Below, one piece after another: positions 23,608 through 31,983 of a stretch of DNA of 64,000 nt (within the stretch, counting starts at the first letter, position 1; the number at the start of each line of letters is the position of its first letter). Below the pieces are notes generated by a model, which was given only the letters and a program-made list of their open reading frames with translations, did not search any database and was not told the origin of the DNA. The stretch spans positions 1 through 64,000 of the forward strand of contig NZ_QNUG01000010.1 of the NCBI RefSeq assembly GCF_003385395.1. Direction: 5' to 3'. The DNA is from Epilithonimonas hispanica (lineage in GTDB: Bacteria > Bacteroidota > Bacteroidia > Flavobacteriales > Weeksellaceae). Position numbers and translations under genes: made by a program.

Positions 23608-24108
23608 ATGCAAAAAGAAAATTTAAAGCAAGTCATCAACTTGCAAGTTACCGATGGTTTGACGGTAGCGGTTTTTCAAAATCAAACTCACGAATTCGTA
23701 ATGCCTGTTCGTGATGTAGCGTTAGGTTATGGCGTTGCTTCTGGAACAATTCGAAATCAACTGTCAAAAAATTTTGACGAATTTACTGAGGGAAGACATT
23801 ATATTAAGGGTGTCGCATTTGGCGACACCCTTCCGAATATCCAGCCTCACGCTATTTATTGGACGAAAGCAGGAATTGTTCGACTTGGTTTTTTTATTAA
23901 ATCAGAAAGAGCGAAAATGTTTAGAGATTGGGCAGAGACTGTGATTCTGCAAGTTTTATCTCCACAACTCCCAAAAAACCTACCCAATCCTACCAAAAGA
24001 AATCATAACCGTCTTACACAGGATAGAATGATTTCCATCTTGGCTGATATTGCAAAGATTGATGACAAATCCTTGAGACTAAGTTTAATTTCAAAATTGG
24101 GGCTATGA
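23608..24108 (+). CDS. Bro-N/antirepressor-like protein
   Basis: 166 residues. The N-terminal 110 residues follow the Bro-N/phage antirepressor pattern: MPVRDVALGYGVASGTIRNQ, then HAIYWTKAGIVRLGFFIKSERAKMFRDWAE. A basic linker and short helical tail complete it. Such proteins bind DNA or inactivate phage repressors. A perfect 11-bp hairpin (23806-23832) lies inside the coding region. Its mRNA would carry the structured leader upstream. Confidence 0.75.
   Translation: MQKENLKQVINLQVTDGLTVAVFQNQTHEFVMPVRDVALGYGVASGTIRNQLSKNFDEFTEGRHYIKGVAFGDTLPNIQPHAIYWTKAGIVRLGFFIKSERAKMFRDWAETVILQVLSPQLPKNLPNPTKRNHNRLTQDRMISILADIAKIDDKSLRLSLISKLGL
23806..23832 (+). other. Strong intragenic hairpin in the antirepressor gene
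   Basis: AAGGGTGTCGC (23806-23816), loop ATTTG, GCGACACCCTT (23822-23832): 11 bp perfect. No T-run follows, so it is not a standard terminator. It could be an mRNA structure or a protein-binding palindrome. Confidence 0.6.
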
Positions 24109-24329
24109 AAGCTACAAAGTATTTCCAAAACAGTACAGAGATGGCAGATTTTGCACGCCAATTTCGCCAAGAGAACAAGCAAAACAAATGGTTTATCCGT
24201 ACATTTTTACGTTGCGATCACGTTATTAATGAAAACAGAAAAGCTATTGTTTTGGTAGATAATGAAACCATTATCCAAAGACTTATCACTTGTAAAAAAT
24301 GCTTCAACGCTCAAAATTCATCAAAATGA
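24105..24329 (+). CDS. Small phage protein with C-terminal CxxC
   Basis: 74 residues, overlapping the antirepressor stop by 4 bases. It ends with CKKCFNAQ and has an internal RCDHV, giving three Cys that might bind metal. No family recognised. Confidence 0.55.
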   Translation: MKATKYFQNSTEMADFARQFRQENKQNKWFIRTFLRCDHVINENRKAIVLVDNETIIQRLITCKKCFNAQNSSK

Positions 24330-24541
24330 CAAACACAGAAAAAAACATCATAGAGTTCATAACAAATAACATAGGTACTGAACAACTTGCACTTATCATC
24401 AGACGATTCAAAGAACAAACCATAAGAATCGTACTGAAATCTGATGAAGACTTATATAATAAAGAATGGATTTCAGAAGGACATTTTTGGCTCACAGAAC
24501 TTGCTGAAACTCTTGACCCACAATTAGAAAAAGATTCTTAA
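24326..24541 (+). CDS. Small phage protein, unknown
   Basis: 71 residues from ATG 24326, overlapping the previous TGA in ATGA form. Acidic, helical. Followed by a terminator that closes the early region. Confidence 0.55.
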   Translation: MTNTEKNIIEFITNNIGTEQLALIIRRFKEQTIRIVLKSDEDLYNKEWISEGHFWLTELAETLDPQLEKDS

Positions 24542-24547
24542 ATTTAC

Positions 24548-24570
24548 AACCGCCTCTAATGGCGGTTTTT
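24548..24570 (+). terminator. Early-operon terminator
   Basis: AACCGCC/GGCGGTT hairpin followed by a T run. Confidence 0.85.
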
Positions 24571-24580
24571 ATTTATAATT

Positions 24581-25249
24581 ATGAAAAAAATACTATTATT
24601 TATTACAGCTCTTATACTGTTGTCCTGTTCTAATCCAATGAACAAACCTTATAATGAAGAAACTCTTCAAACAGATTTAAAAGAAATTGTTGAAAAGAAA
24701 AAGATGTCTGAAGAAGATTCAAAAACCTTTGCGGGTTGGTTAATCTTAGCCAAATTAGGAGATAAAAATCTCAAAGGGAAAACTTATCAAGAAATTCTTG
24801 ACGAAGCTAAAAATTATAAAAAAGAACAGGAAGAATTAGAATTAAAAGCGAAAGCTGAAGAGAAAGCGAAAGCTGATAAAATGCAAAAAGCCGCAACGAT
24901 TTCTATTTTTGAATACAATTTTGTGCCGGCAGATTCTGATAATTATGAATATCAAGATTATCATCTTTTCAAATATGCAATAAAAAATAAATCGAACAAA
25001 GAAATTAAAGCGCTTAAATTTCACTTTAAAATTTACAATGCATTAGGAGATGAGATTGGTGATGGTTATGAAATAAGTTTAACAGATGATAGAGTATCGC
25101 CAAATGCGATCTATCGTGGATATTCTATGTTTAATTCTAATTCCTATAATAGTGATGATAATAAAATATCAAATGCAAATTTCAAAGATTTAAAATTTGA
25201 CATAATTACTGATAAAATAGTCTATACTGATGGTTCTGTTTTAGAATGA
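24581..25249 (+). CDS. Prophage-encoded lipoprotein
   Basis: 222 residues with a lipoprotein signal (LLSC lipobox, Cys 16). A charged Lys/Glu coiled coil (about 80-105) and a C-terminal beta-sandwich-like domain (FEYNFVPADSDNYEYQDYHLFKYAIKNKSNKEI) follow. It lies between two intrinsic terminators, so it is a separate transcription unit of moron type. A surface role in the lysogen, for example superinfection exclusion, is plausible but not shown. Confidence 0.7.
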   Translation: MKKILLFITALILLSCSNPMNKPYNEETLQTDLKEIVEKKKMSEEDSKTFAGWLILAKLGDKNLKGKTYQEILDEAKNYKKEQEELELKAKAEEKAKADKMQKAATISIFEYNFVPADSDNYEYQDYHLFKYAIKNKSNKEIKALKFHFKIYNALGDEIGDGYEISLTDDRVSPNAIYRGYSMFNSNSYNSDDNKISNANFKDLKFDIITDKIVYTDGSVLE

Positions 25250-25258
25250 TACTAAAAA

Positions 25259-25284
25259 AAACCGCTAATTTTTAGCGGTTTTTT
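25259..25284 (+). terminator. Terminator after lipoprotein gene
   Basis: AAACCGCTAA/TTAGCGGTTT hairpin with T6. Confidence 0.85.
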
Positions 25285-25328
25285 ATGTTGCTATTTGCAG
25301 TAAAAAAAAAGCATTATATTTTCGCAAT

Positions 25329-25523
25329 ATGCTTGCGCCAAAAACTAAAAAAGACCGAACTCAACAGATGTATGAAGACATCAGAGCTAAATACAGGGAG
25401 CTTTCTGATATCAAAAGCCACGGTGTACAAAAATACTCACACGATTACATCGTTATTACTATTGCTAACAAGTTTTACAAATCTCCGAAAACGATTGAGA
25501 ATATTATTTTCAATCGGGTTTAA
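25329..25523 (+). CDS. Mor-like small HTH protein, candidate late activator
   Basis: 64 residues. The second half (YIVITIANKFYKSPKTIENIIF) reads as a helix-turn-helix and is similar in layout to the C-terminus of Mor/C activators of Mu. Upstream, TTG-N17-TATATTTT is an imperfect promoter. Location between early and late regions suits a middle/late regulator. This is inference; a generic small HTH protein is the alternative. Confidence 0.5.
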   Translation: MLAPKTKKDRTQQMYEDIRAKYRELSDIKSHGVQKYSHDYIVITIANKFYKSPKTIENIIFNRV

Positions 25524-25557
25524 ACAATGTTAAAACGCTTATTAAACAGTGTTTTTT
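25518..25557. repeat. TTTAAAC repeat array before the leftward head block
   Basis: Four degenerate units (TTTAAAC, TTAAAAC, TTAAAC, TTTTTT) in 10-12-bp steps, at the junction of convergent genes. Confidence 0.45.
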
Positions 25558-26122
25558 ATGTAATTATAAAATCATCTTGTTCTTCTATTTCAAAAGCTTT
25601 GATTTCGCCTTCTTCCATTTTTGCAGCGGTTTCATCTTGAACAATACATTCAAAGGTAATGCGATACAAGTTCCCGGCGTTGCCAGTATCTTCCGGTGCA
25701 AAGGCAATCTTTCTCATAGCACTGTAATTCTCGCCATTGGTGGCGTGCATCCGGGAATTGATAAAATCTAAAATACCAATAAATCTCAAAGCATCTTCCT
25801 GATTGAATGAACCTGTAAAAGTATTTGCAAACGTTTCATAAAAAAGGTAGCAATCAATTTGCAAGGTCATTTCCTGTATCTTTTCTCCTAGGTCTTTGAC
25901 CTGTCCAGAACGGAAGGATAAGAATACAGCCGGCGTTGGAAATTCCAATTCTTCTTCCAGAAAATTGACCTGGTTGTGCCAAAGGTCTAGCCACCTGATA
26001 GGCGATTTGTCTTCGTAGCCAATAATAGTATTCAGTTGGCTGTATATTTCGGCTTCCTGCTCATTGAGGTCTGCTGTTAATTTCTGAGCCAGTTCTTTGT
26101 ATAGATTTTGCCAGTTATCCAT
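25556..26122 (-). CDS. Phage structural protein, possibly neck/tail completion
   Basis: 188 residues, acidic, starting MDNWQNLYKELAQKLTADLN. Last gene of the leftward head block, directly abutting the gpG-like gene (1-base overlap). A tail-terminator or neck role is suggested by the position; the sequence gives no firm family. Confidence 0.55.
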   Translation of the reverse strand: MDNWQNLYKELAQKLTADLNEQEAEIYSQLNTIIGYEDKSPIRWLDLWHNQVNFLEEELEFPTPAVFLSFRSGQVKDLGEKIQEMTLQIDCYLFYETFANTFTGSFNQEDALRFIGILDFINSRMHATNGENYSAMRKIAFAPEDTGNAGNLYRITFECIVQDETAAKMEEGEIKAFEIEEQDDFIIT

Positions 26123-26652
26123 TATTTAAGGTTTTTAAAGTAGTTGTAAATTTCATTGATAAACATATTGTCCAGGCTGTTCATTAGTGTTTCACTATGA
26201 CCAATGAATTGCCGTTTAGGTATTTTGATAATAAATTCCTCTTTTTTAGTCAAAGCCAGGAACTTCCATTTTTCAACTTCAGTTTTCTTATACATTGCCC
26301 AGAAAAATTTCTTCATTTTTGGAGTTACTTTAACTTTGATTGTTCCGCCTTCATTGTGTATCGCTCCGTAGTTGATGCCTTCACCGGCAGTTATTTCTAC
26401 AGCTTTGAAATCCGCCTGGGTGATGTTGATGCTATTTTTTAAAGCTAATGATTGCTGGAGAAGTTTGTGGCTCAGCTCATCCTTTCTTTTAACCCACGGG
26501 ATGAAAGACGTGTCCGTAAAACCTTGTTTAATGAATGAACCTAGAAAGAATGCACGGGCTTTTTCAGATGTGTTTTTTGGCAAATCTTTCAACACTTTTT
26601 CAGCTAACTTTCTAAAGTCCGGAACCGGGAATTCAGCATCATTATTTTGCAT
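26122..26652 (-). CDS. Phage virion morphogenesis protein (Mu gpG-like)
   Basis: 176 residues from the ATG at 26652. A longer open frame upstream runs through an operator sequence and is unlikely to be coding. YGAIHNEGGTIKVKVTPKM followed by PKRQFIGHSE is the usual signature of gpG/phage_tail_S proteins, which join head and tail. Confidence 0.75.
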   Translation of the reverse strand: MQNNDAEFPVPDFRKLAEKVLKDLPKNTSEKARAFFLGSFIKQGFTDTSFIPWVKRKDELSHKLLQQSLALKNSINITQADFKAVEITAGEGINYGAIHNEGGTIKVKVTPKMKKFFWAMYKKTEVEKWKFLALTKKEEFIIKIPKRQFIGHSETLMNSLDNMFINEIYNYFKNLK

Positions 26653-26675
26653 ATTCAAATTTGTTTGTATATTTG
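26647..26675 (+). promoter_or_regulatory. Second copy of the repressor operator with promoter
   Basis: TTG (26647-26649), 18-nt spacer, TATATTTG (26668-26675). The bases 26654-26675 repeat the early operator/promoter word at 15027-15048 with one difference. It points rightward, opposite to the head genes. Confidence 0.6.
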
Positions 26676-26681
26676 TGGTGT

Positions 26682-26747
26682 ACTTAAAGTTCGCGAGTAA
26701 CATCAAGAATATGTCAGTACGAAAAGAGCCTACTTGTTAGGCTCTTT
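26682..26747 (+). ncRNA. Candidate short transcript antisense to the head operon junction
   Basis: The repressor-type promoter at 26647-26675 would start a transcript near 26682 that meets the terminator at 26715-26742 after about 65 nt. It contains a 9-codon ORF (26711-26740) of doubtful value. It could be a regulated small RNA, or a decoy promoter that titrates repressor. Confidence 0.4.
26715..26742. terminator. Bidirectional terminator overlapping the gpF-like stop
   Basis: AAAGAGCC and GGCTCTTT arms with an 8-9 nt loop. Confidence 0.75.
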
Positions 26748-28040
26748 TTGCATTATAGTACAATCGCCGTTTTTATCGATGATATAGACTGTTTTGATTT
26801 GAGGAAATGTTTTGAATTTCTTTTCCACTTCAGCTTTAACTTCTTCCAGCTTCAGAACTGTTTTAGATAAGTTTAAAACTAAAGATTCACATTCCTGTTT
26901 AGTTGCGGATTTATAGATGTTACGCAGGTTTTTTAATTTGTCAGTGGTCGGAGCTTTACGGTCTGCAATAGTTTCATCAATAATGTATTCCGGATTTTTA
27001 TGTCCTAAAAGCAATGTACTATCAAGATGCGCTCTTATTTCCACGTTTACTTTCGCATCTTTCACAATGATTTTCGCATCATCTATATTTTCCTTCAGGT
27101 CTTTTTCGTCTGCGTATGGACTTACTTTTAAATTATTAGTTCCTGTATTGTAAACTGTATTGGCAGGTGCTGAAAGTTTCGCTAATTCAAAAGCTTTTTT
27201 CCAATCATCATTATTGGTCAATGCAAAATATGGATGTGGTTTACTACCTTTTAAATCTCCTTCACTAAAAATCTGACCACTTTCTCCTACATTAATACGG
27301 AATTCTTCTGGAAACTCTTTGTCGCTTAATTTTGGAATTTTATCTAATGGTGTTGGTGTTGCGGCTGTCTGAACACCGAAACATCTACAACGCCATCCAT
27401 TAGGGAAAAAATGAATTCTCCAAAATTCAGAATACAATGGTGCTACAACTCCGTGTAATAATCTATGTGCATCCCTTTCTTTTCCATCCGCTTGCGTTCT
27501 ATATTCTAAGTTTGGATATAATGTAGCATTTTCCTTGTAGTAAAGCCAGTCTTTTGCGTGTTTTGCGCTTTGGTTGGCTGTTTGCCATTCTGCCTGAAGA
27601 TGGTTTTTATTATACTTTGGGTTTAGTTTAAGAACTTCAGCTTCGAATTGTTTCCAAGGTTGATTTTTTTGCAGAATCTGATTGATTTCCTGTAAAACGA
27701 CTGTAGATTTTGCACCGGAAAACTTATACAGATTGCGTTGCATTTGGATAACTTCAGGCGAAATATTTCCTGTTGATTTGTTAACCTTGAACCATTCTTT
27801 CCCGTAACCTTTTCCGGCTGCTGTGTTCATTTCCCCATACATCGCAGCGATATAAGCAGGGTCGATGCTCTTTGAGTCAGTTTTACCTTCATAAACATCC
27901 TTTGCTAATTGCTCCATTACTTTCATCCAACCGGCAATGTCAATGGCTTCTATTACTTGTAAGGTAGCCTCGGTGCAAAGTTCGCAACCACAATCCTGAT
28001 GCTGGTAAATTGCTTCCGTTCTTCTAAGAACCGAACGCAA
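26730..28040 (-). CDS. Phage head morphogenesis protein (Mu gpF / SPP1 gp7-like) with C-terminal extension
   Basis: 436 residues. The N-terminus has a CGCELC cluster. The middle carries the gp7/gpF signature RDAHRLLHGVVAP...FFPNGWRCRC (about 185-220), typical of minor head proteins associated with the portal. After about residue 300 there is a separate C-terminal domain of about 130 residues (HLDSTLLLGHKNPEYI... TVYIIDKNGDCTIMQ). In related phages this position often holds a nuclease-like toxin domain. The stop lies inside a terminator hairpin. Confidence 0.8.
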   Translation of the reverse strand: MRSVLRRTEAIYQHQDCGCELCTEATLQVIEAIDIAGWMKVMEQLAKDVYEGKTDSKSIDPAYIAAMYGEMNTAAGKGYGKEWFKVNKSTGNISPEVIQMQRNLYKFSGAKSTVVLQEINQILQKNQPWKQFEAEVLKLNPKYNKNHLQAEWQTANQSAKHAKDWLYYKENATLYPNLEYRTQADGKERDAHRLLHGVVAPLYSEFWRIHFFPNGWRCRCFGVQTAATPTPLDKIPKLSDKEFPEEFRINVGESGQIFSEGDLKGSKPHPYFALTNNDDWKKAFELAKLSAPANTVYNTGTNNLKVSPYADEKDLKENIDDAKIIVKDAKVNVEIRAHLDSTLLLGHKNPEYIIDETIADRKAPTTDKLKNLRNIYKSATKQECESLVLNLSKTVLKLEEVKAEVEKKFKTFPQIKTVYIIDKNGDCTIMQKEPNK

Positions 28041-28054
28041 TTTCAGAAAAGCAT

Positions 28055-29350
28055 TTACGTCACGGCTTTTTTTTTTGAAGCTTCGGTTGGTGTGTTTTCG
28101 TTACCGGATTTAACTCCTATGATTTTTAATCCGGTAATTTGCTCGATTTGTTCCGGGTCAAAGTCAAAGTAAATGCCTAGTTTTTCGACTATTTTAAGAA
28201 GTTTATCAATTGTCATTTCGTCTTCATCATCCCATTCGAAACGGTAATCTTTCAGGAACGAATAAACTGGAGATAACTTGATTAATAGTGGAATCAGCTT
28301 TTCATTGACAACACCGGCAACTAGCAATTTGTCAGAAACAAAACGGAACTGAGCAAACTCAAACTGTACTTCTACAGAACCGACAAAACCTTTTTCGTCT
28401 GTCAGTCCTGTTCCGCCCAGGAATCGTTTTGAAATCTCATTGTCTGCTCTTTTGATAAGTCCATCAAAAGCTTCTTGACTGTTAGTAGATGTGATATTTG
28501 GAATCTCAAACTTTTCGTTTCCTCGACCAATCATAAAGTTATTCGCTTTGAAATTGGTTGCCATTTCAAAGAGTTCTAGTAAACGGTCATCGTCTTCACG
28601 GTCTGTGGTCACAAATAAAGGCGGTACACCATACTTCTCAATGAAATCCAACCAAGAACCCAATCCAAGTTTTTTCGCCAAAATAATAGGCGCAATCAAG
28701 GCGAATGTTCCGAGGTCTTTGTAGTCTTTTCCAACTTGAATGTAATAATTGGAAATCGGTCCGTTTTTGTAATCAGTTCCGGTCGGCTGTCCCGGTTCTT
28801 TTAGGATGATACCTTTTTTTGGATTGAAATTAGCTTGAGAAATCTCTGTGATCTCAGTTAGGTTTCCTTCTTCATCGGTATTGAATAATTCAATAAGCTT
28901 TGTACCTTCAAATTTGCTTTCTAAAACTAATTTGATGAAATCTTGAAACCAAAGTGTTTTGAAAAGATTTTCTGCATCCTCGTTCCGTTCTTTGGATGTT
29001 TTATGAACTAATTTGAAAGGCGATTGCTGTGTTTTAGAGATACGTGTGTCCAGGACAGAACCCAAATGATTATCAAGCTTCATATTATCATACAAAGCTT
29101 TGAGGTTTTGTTTGTCCGGATTGTCCGGGTCTGTTGCCAGCATTATAGCTGTTTTCCAGGAACCAAGGTCTTCAGCTCGCATCATCGTTGCCTGATGATT
29201 GATTACGCTGGATGGCATATTGGTATTAGGACGTTTTCCGGCAGCAATAATTTGATTGATGTCTGTGTAGGATGCATTGCCTAGAAAGAAAGCTTCAGCA
29301 ACTCTGTAGATTTTATTCGTTTTTAAACGTTGTTTAAATGGCGTTTTCAT
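28055..29350 (-). CDS. Portal protein (DUF935, Mu gp29-like)
   Basis: 431 residues. Matches DUF935: an N-terminal SWKTAIMLATDPDNPD segment, LGSVLDTRISKTQQSPF, and a C-terminal GGTGLTDEKGFVGSVEVQFE region. Forms the dodecameric portal through which DNA is packaged. It sits between terminase and gpF genes, as in Mu, but on the leftward strand. A TTTAAAC array spans its start (29321-29347). Confidence 0.85.
   Translation of the reverse strand: MKTPFKQRLKTNKIYRVAEAFFLGNASYTDINQIIAAGKRPNTNMPSSVINHQATMMRAEDLGSWKTAIMLATDPDNPDKQNLKALYDNMKLDNHLGSVLDTRISKTQQSPFKLVHKTSKERNEDAENLFKTLWFQDFIKLVLESKFEGTKLIELFNTDEEGNLTEITEISQANFNPKKGIILKEPGQPTGTDYKNGPISNYYIQVGKDYKDLGTFALIAPIILAKKLGLGSWLDFIEKYGVPPLFVTTDREDDDRLLELFEMATNFKANNFMIGRGNEKFEIPNITSTNSQEAFDGLIKRADNEISKRFLGGTGLTDEKGFVGSVEVQFEFAQFRFVSDKLLVAGVVNEKLIPLLIKLSPVYSFLKDYRFEWDDEDEMTIDKLLKIVEKLGIYFDFDPEQIEQITGLKIIGVKSGNENTPTEASKKKAVT
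29321..29347. repeat. TTTAAAC repeat array at portal gene start
   Basis: Units TTTAAACGTTG and TTTAAATGGCG plus a degenerate third, 11-bp step. Confidence 0.45.
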
Positions 29351-29781
29351 TAGATGTAAAAGTCTTCGTTTTTAAGATTTCCGTACAACATTTTAGAAGC
29401 AGAACTTCCGGGACTATTTGGATCGGCTTGTTTTGGTGGTAAATCATCAAACTTGATGATTCCACGGTGCATTTTGTCTAGTTCCTTTTCAGCCCACTCT
29501 AAATCTTTATTGACATCATCAGAAACCTTTCGGGCTGCATTTCTTTTTTTGATGTCGTAACCAACCATTTTTGTAAGAATCTTTACAAGGTGTGAATGTC
29601 GAACAGGTTCTGTTTCTGAGAATATTTTTGCGACATCATAATATTTAGAGATCATTACTTTGACTTCAGATATACGATGGCTTTCCAATTCGTCTTTTGC
29701 TTCTTGAAAGTCTGCAACACTTTCATTGATTAGGCGTTCCTGTGTGTAGGATTTCAAATCTTTTTCCTGTAGATAAATCAT
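29350..29781 (-). CDS. DUF1320-like protein (Mu gp36-like)
   Basis: 143 residues with a MIYLQEKDLKSYTQERLI start and ISKYYDVAKIF helix, as in DUF1320/gp36 proteins of Mu-like phages, which are thought to be head-tail connectors. It overlaps the terminase stop by 4 bases. Confidence 0.6.
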   Translation of the reverse strand: MIYLQEKDLKSYTQERLINESVADFQEAKDELESHRISEVKVMISKYYDVAKIFSETEPVRHSHLVKILTKMVGYDIKKRNAARKVSDDVNKDLEWAEKELDKMHRGIIKFDDLPPKQADPNSPGSSASKMLYGNLKNEDFYI

Positions 29782-31286
29782 ATTCTTTCGTTTTTAGGCT
29801 TCATCCTTCCCATCATATTTTTTCCTTTTCTGACTGGTGTATATTTTTCCAGTTCTTTTGTGCAAGCTTCGTGTCCATCCGGATAATCATCGTGACAATT
29901 GTAACCAGGTTCGATGCCTTTTAGTTGAGCCAAAGCAATCTGAGTGTCGTTGTTGGATTTGATTTTTTTATTGTAATGGATACGATTGTTTTGGTAATAA
30001 GGAACTAAAGACATTATTCGGTCTATTTTTTTACCCTTGATGTTTACCTTTACTAAGTTTAACCTGACGCCTGTTTCGGTTTCAACTTCCTCAATCGTTC
30101 TTTGAACTTCATCATTCCAAAACTGAGCTTCGTACTGCCAGCGAATTTTTACAGATGCTGGTAAGGTGCTTTGAAAATTACTCATCCAACGCAACGGAGC
30201 TTTCATTTTGGTCTGTTTGCAGAACAAATCGATTATATAAAAATTGTTTTTTTGCAGACCTTCAACCGTTACGGAATTGTAATCGCTTGTAGAATTTCCA
30301 GCGTATGCGATATCCCAATGACCAATAATAGTTTCGAAGTGATCGATCCTGGGCAAGTCTGTCCAGTTTATCATTTCATCTTTAAAGACAGTCCCTTCTA
30401 CGTGTGGCGTATTGTTGTATTCTGCCATTGCGGCTAAACGTCCAATATCTTCTTCAATAAACTTGAAATACATATTGTCATACTTACCTGTCCACGTTGG
30501 TACATAAGTAACCGGGTCATAAGCATTGACCTGATGAACCTTCCATTTAGGATGTAAATCCTGTAAAATGGTTTGTATCATTATCGGGGCGAAACGGTTA
30601 TTAGAGTATGTGAATCTTCTGGTAGAACCGTCCATTGTTGGAATCAAATCCCGGACAATCCAATTGGCCATTTTAATCTGACGTTTTGGATTGGCGTTGA
30701 TATCCTTTGTTTCCAAATCATCACAGTTGATATGTGATGGTCTTTTGTTTTTAACTCTCAAACCTCTTACGGATTGTCCCATCCCTAAAGCTTGAGCAAT
30801 GAAACCGCCTTTTGTTTGAAAAAAGCCATCCTCCCAAGAACCTAAAACTTTTTGTTCTCCAAAGTCTGCCAGGATTCTAGGATTAGCTTCAAATTCTGCA
30901 CGGATATCCTCTAGTAATTGATTTGCTTTGTCATTGCTGTTACCAATCAAAACAAAATAGCATTCGCCTTCACGAAGCCACAGCCAAAACGGAATAAATA
31001 TGTTATTCCAAACTGATTTTGCCAAGGCTCGTCCCCATTGTGCAAATCCTCGAAATAGTTTGTTTTTTGCCACATACCAAGCCCATTCTACTTGAAAATC
31101 CGCACAAGGAGCGTCTGCATAATGTGGAAAATAGCGTTCGACCATTTTGCGTGGGTCATTCTTGCAAGCTTCAATTGCAGCAGCTCTTTGCTCCTTGGTT
31201 TCAAAAGCGAATTTAGAACCTGCACTTCTTGCAAATTCTATTTTTTGTAGATACCGGTCTAAAGCTGATTTATCCTTTTGCTTCAT
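29778..31286 (-). CDS. Terminase large subunit (Mu gp28-like)
   Basis: 502 residues. An ATPase domain with a degenerate Walker A (GRALAKS, about 86-92) precedes an RNase H-like nuclease domain with HWDIAYAG and a late acidic DDYPDGHEA segment. It packages DNA by headful after cutting outside the phage end in Mu-type phages. It is downstream of the small subunit and upstream of the portal gene. Confidence 0.85.
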   Translation of the reverse strand: MKQKDKSALDRYLQKIEFARSAGSKFAFETKEQRAAAIEACKNDPRKMVERYFPHYADAPCADFQVEWAWYVAKNKLFRGFAQWGRALAKSVWNNIFIPFWLWLREGECYFVLIGNSNDKANQLLEDIRAEFEANPRILADFGEQKVLGSWEDGFFQTKGGFIAQALGMGQSVRGLRVKNKRPSHINCDDLETKDINANPKRQIKMANWIVRDLIPTMDGSTRRFTYSNNRFAPIMIQTILQDLHPKWKVHQVNAYDPVTYVPTWTGKYDNMYFKFIEEDIGRLAAMAEYNNTPHVEGTVFKDEMINWTDLPRIDHFETIIGHWDIAYAGNSTSDYNSVTVEGLQKNNFYIIDLFCKQTKMKAPLRWMSNFQSTLPASVKIRWQYEAQFWNDEVQRTIEEVETETGVRLNLVKVNIKGKKIDRIMSLVPYYQNNRIHYNKKIKSNNDTQIALAQLKGIEPGYNCHDDYPDGHEACTKELEKYTPVRKGKNMMGRMKPKNERI

Positions 31287-31313
31287 ATAATGAATCCAAA
31301 AAATATTTTAAAG

Positions 31314-31354
31314 CGGTTAAAAACGAATTTAAACGCCATTTAAACGTGTTTAAG
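31314..31354. repeat. TTTAAAC repeat array between terminase genes
   Basis: Four units (GTTAAAAACGA, ATTTAAACGCC, ATTTAAACGTG, TTTAAG) in 11-bp steps within the 63-bp gap. One of the clearest internal arrays. Confidence 0.6.
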
Positions 31355-31922
31355 AAAGTTGAGAGGATGTATCTAATAAGTGAGCATGTTGAAAATCGAG
31401 TGTTTGCATATAGAGCTTTTCATCTTTTATTCTCATATCTCCAAAAATCTTATCCATTATCTCAATGTATTTTGTTAGAGTGACTTTGTTTTCGGCTTGG
31501 AAACTTGCAAGTGTTTTATTCCACATTGCAATACCTTGGTCAATGTAAACGGTCTGGCGTTTTAGGTTTTTCATTTCCTCCTTTAATTCCGAAACTTCAG
31601 CTTTCATTGGGTCTGTTATTTCTTTATTAGGAATCTCTCTGATGTCTTTTTCCAATGCTCGAATCTTTTCCGGAATATCCTTAACCATTTTCATGATATC
31701 AAGTCTTTCAGTCGCCAGGTCATCTACAACCTGTTGTATGCGATCTAGGCGTTCACCGGATTGATTGATATTTGCATCCCGGATTTTTTTCCAGTTTCCT
31801 TTTTTTATCCAATCGCCGACAGTATTAGGACGTACTTTTAGTTTGGAAGCAATTTCTTTTGCTTCCATATTGTCCTTTGTGTAGTAAAAAAAAGCGAGGT
31901 TTTTCTCCTGTTCCTTTGCCAT
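31350..31922 (-). CDS. Terminase small subunit-like protein
   Basis: 190 residues. An N-terminal HTH (EAKEIASKLKVRPNTVGDWIKKGNWK, about 20-45) is followed by a long coiled coil (about 65-130), the plan of phage terminase small subunits. First gene of the leftward head block, divergent from the protease gene. Confidence 0.75.
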   Translation of the reverse strand: MAKEQEKNLAFFYYTKDNMEAKEIASKLKVRPNTVGDWIKKGNWKKIRDANINQSGERLDRIQQVVDDLATERLDIMKMVKDIPEKIRALEKDIREIPNKEITDPMKAEVSELKEEMKNLKRQTVYIDQGIAMWNKTLASFQAENKVTLTKYIEIMDKIFGDMRIKDEKLYMQTLDFQHAHLLDTSSQLS

Positions 31923-31983
31923 TTATAGAGTTTTACTGAAGCAAAATTGCACTCAATAAAATGTCTCATAAAATCAAAAATCC

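Noticed and set aside
26653-26706. Longer N-terminus for the gpG-like protein
   Set aside because: These codons are the repressor-operator sequence; ATG 26652 lies just inside it as for the repressor gene.
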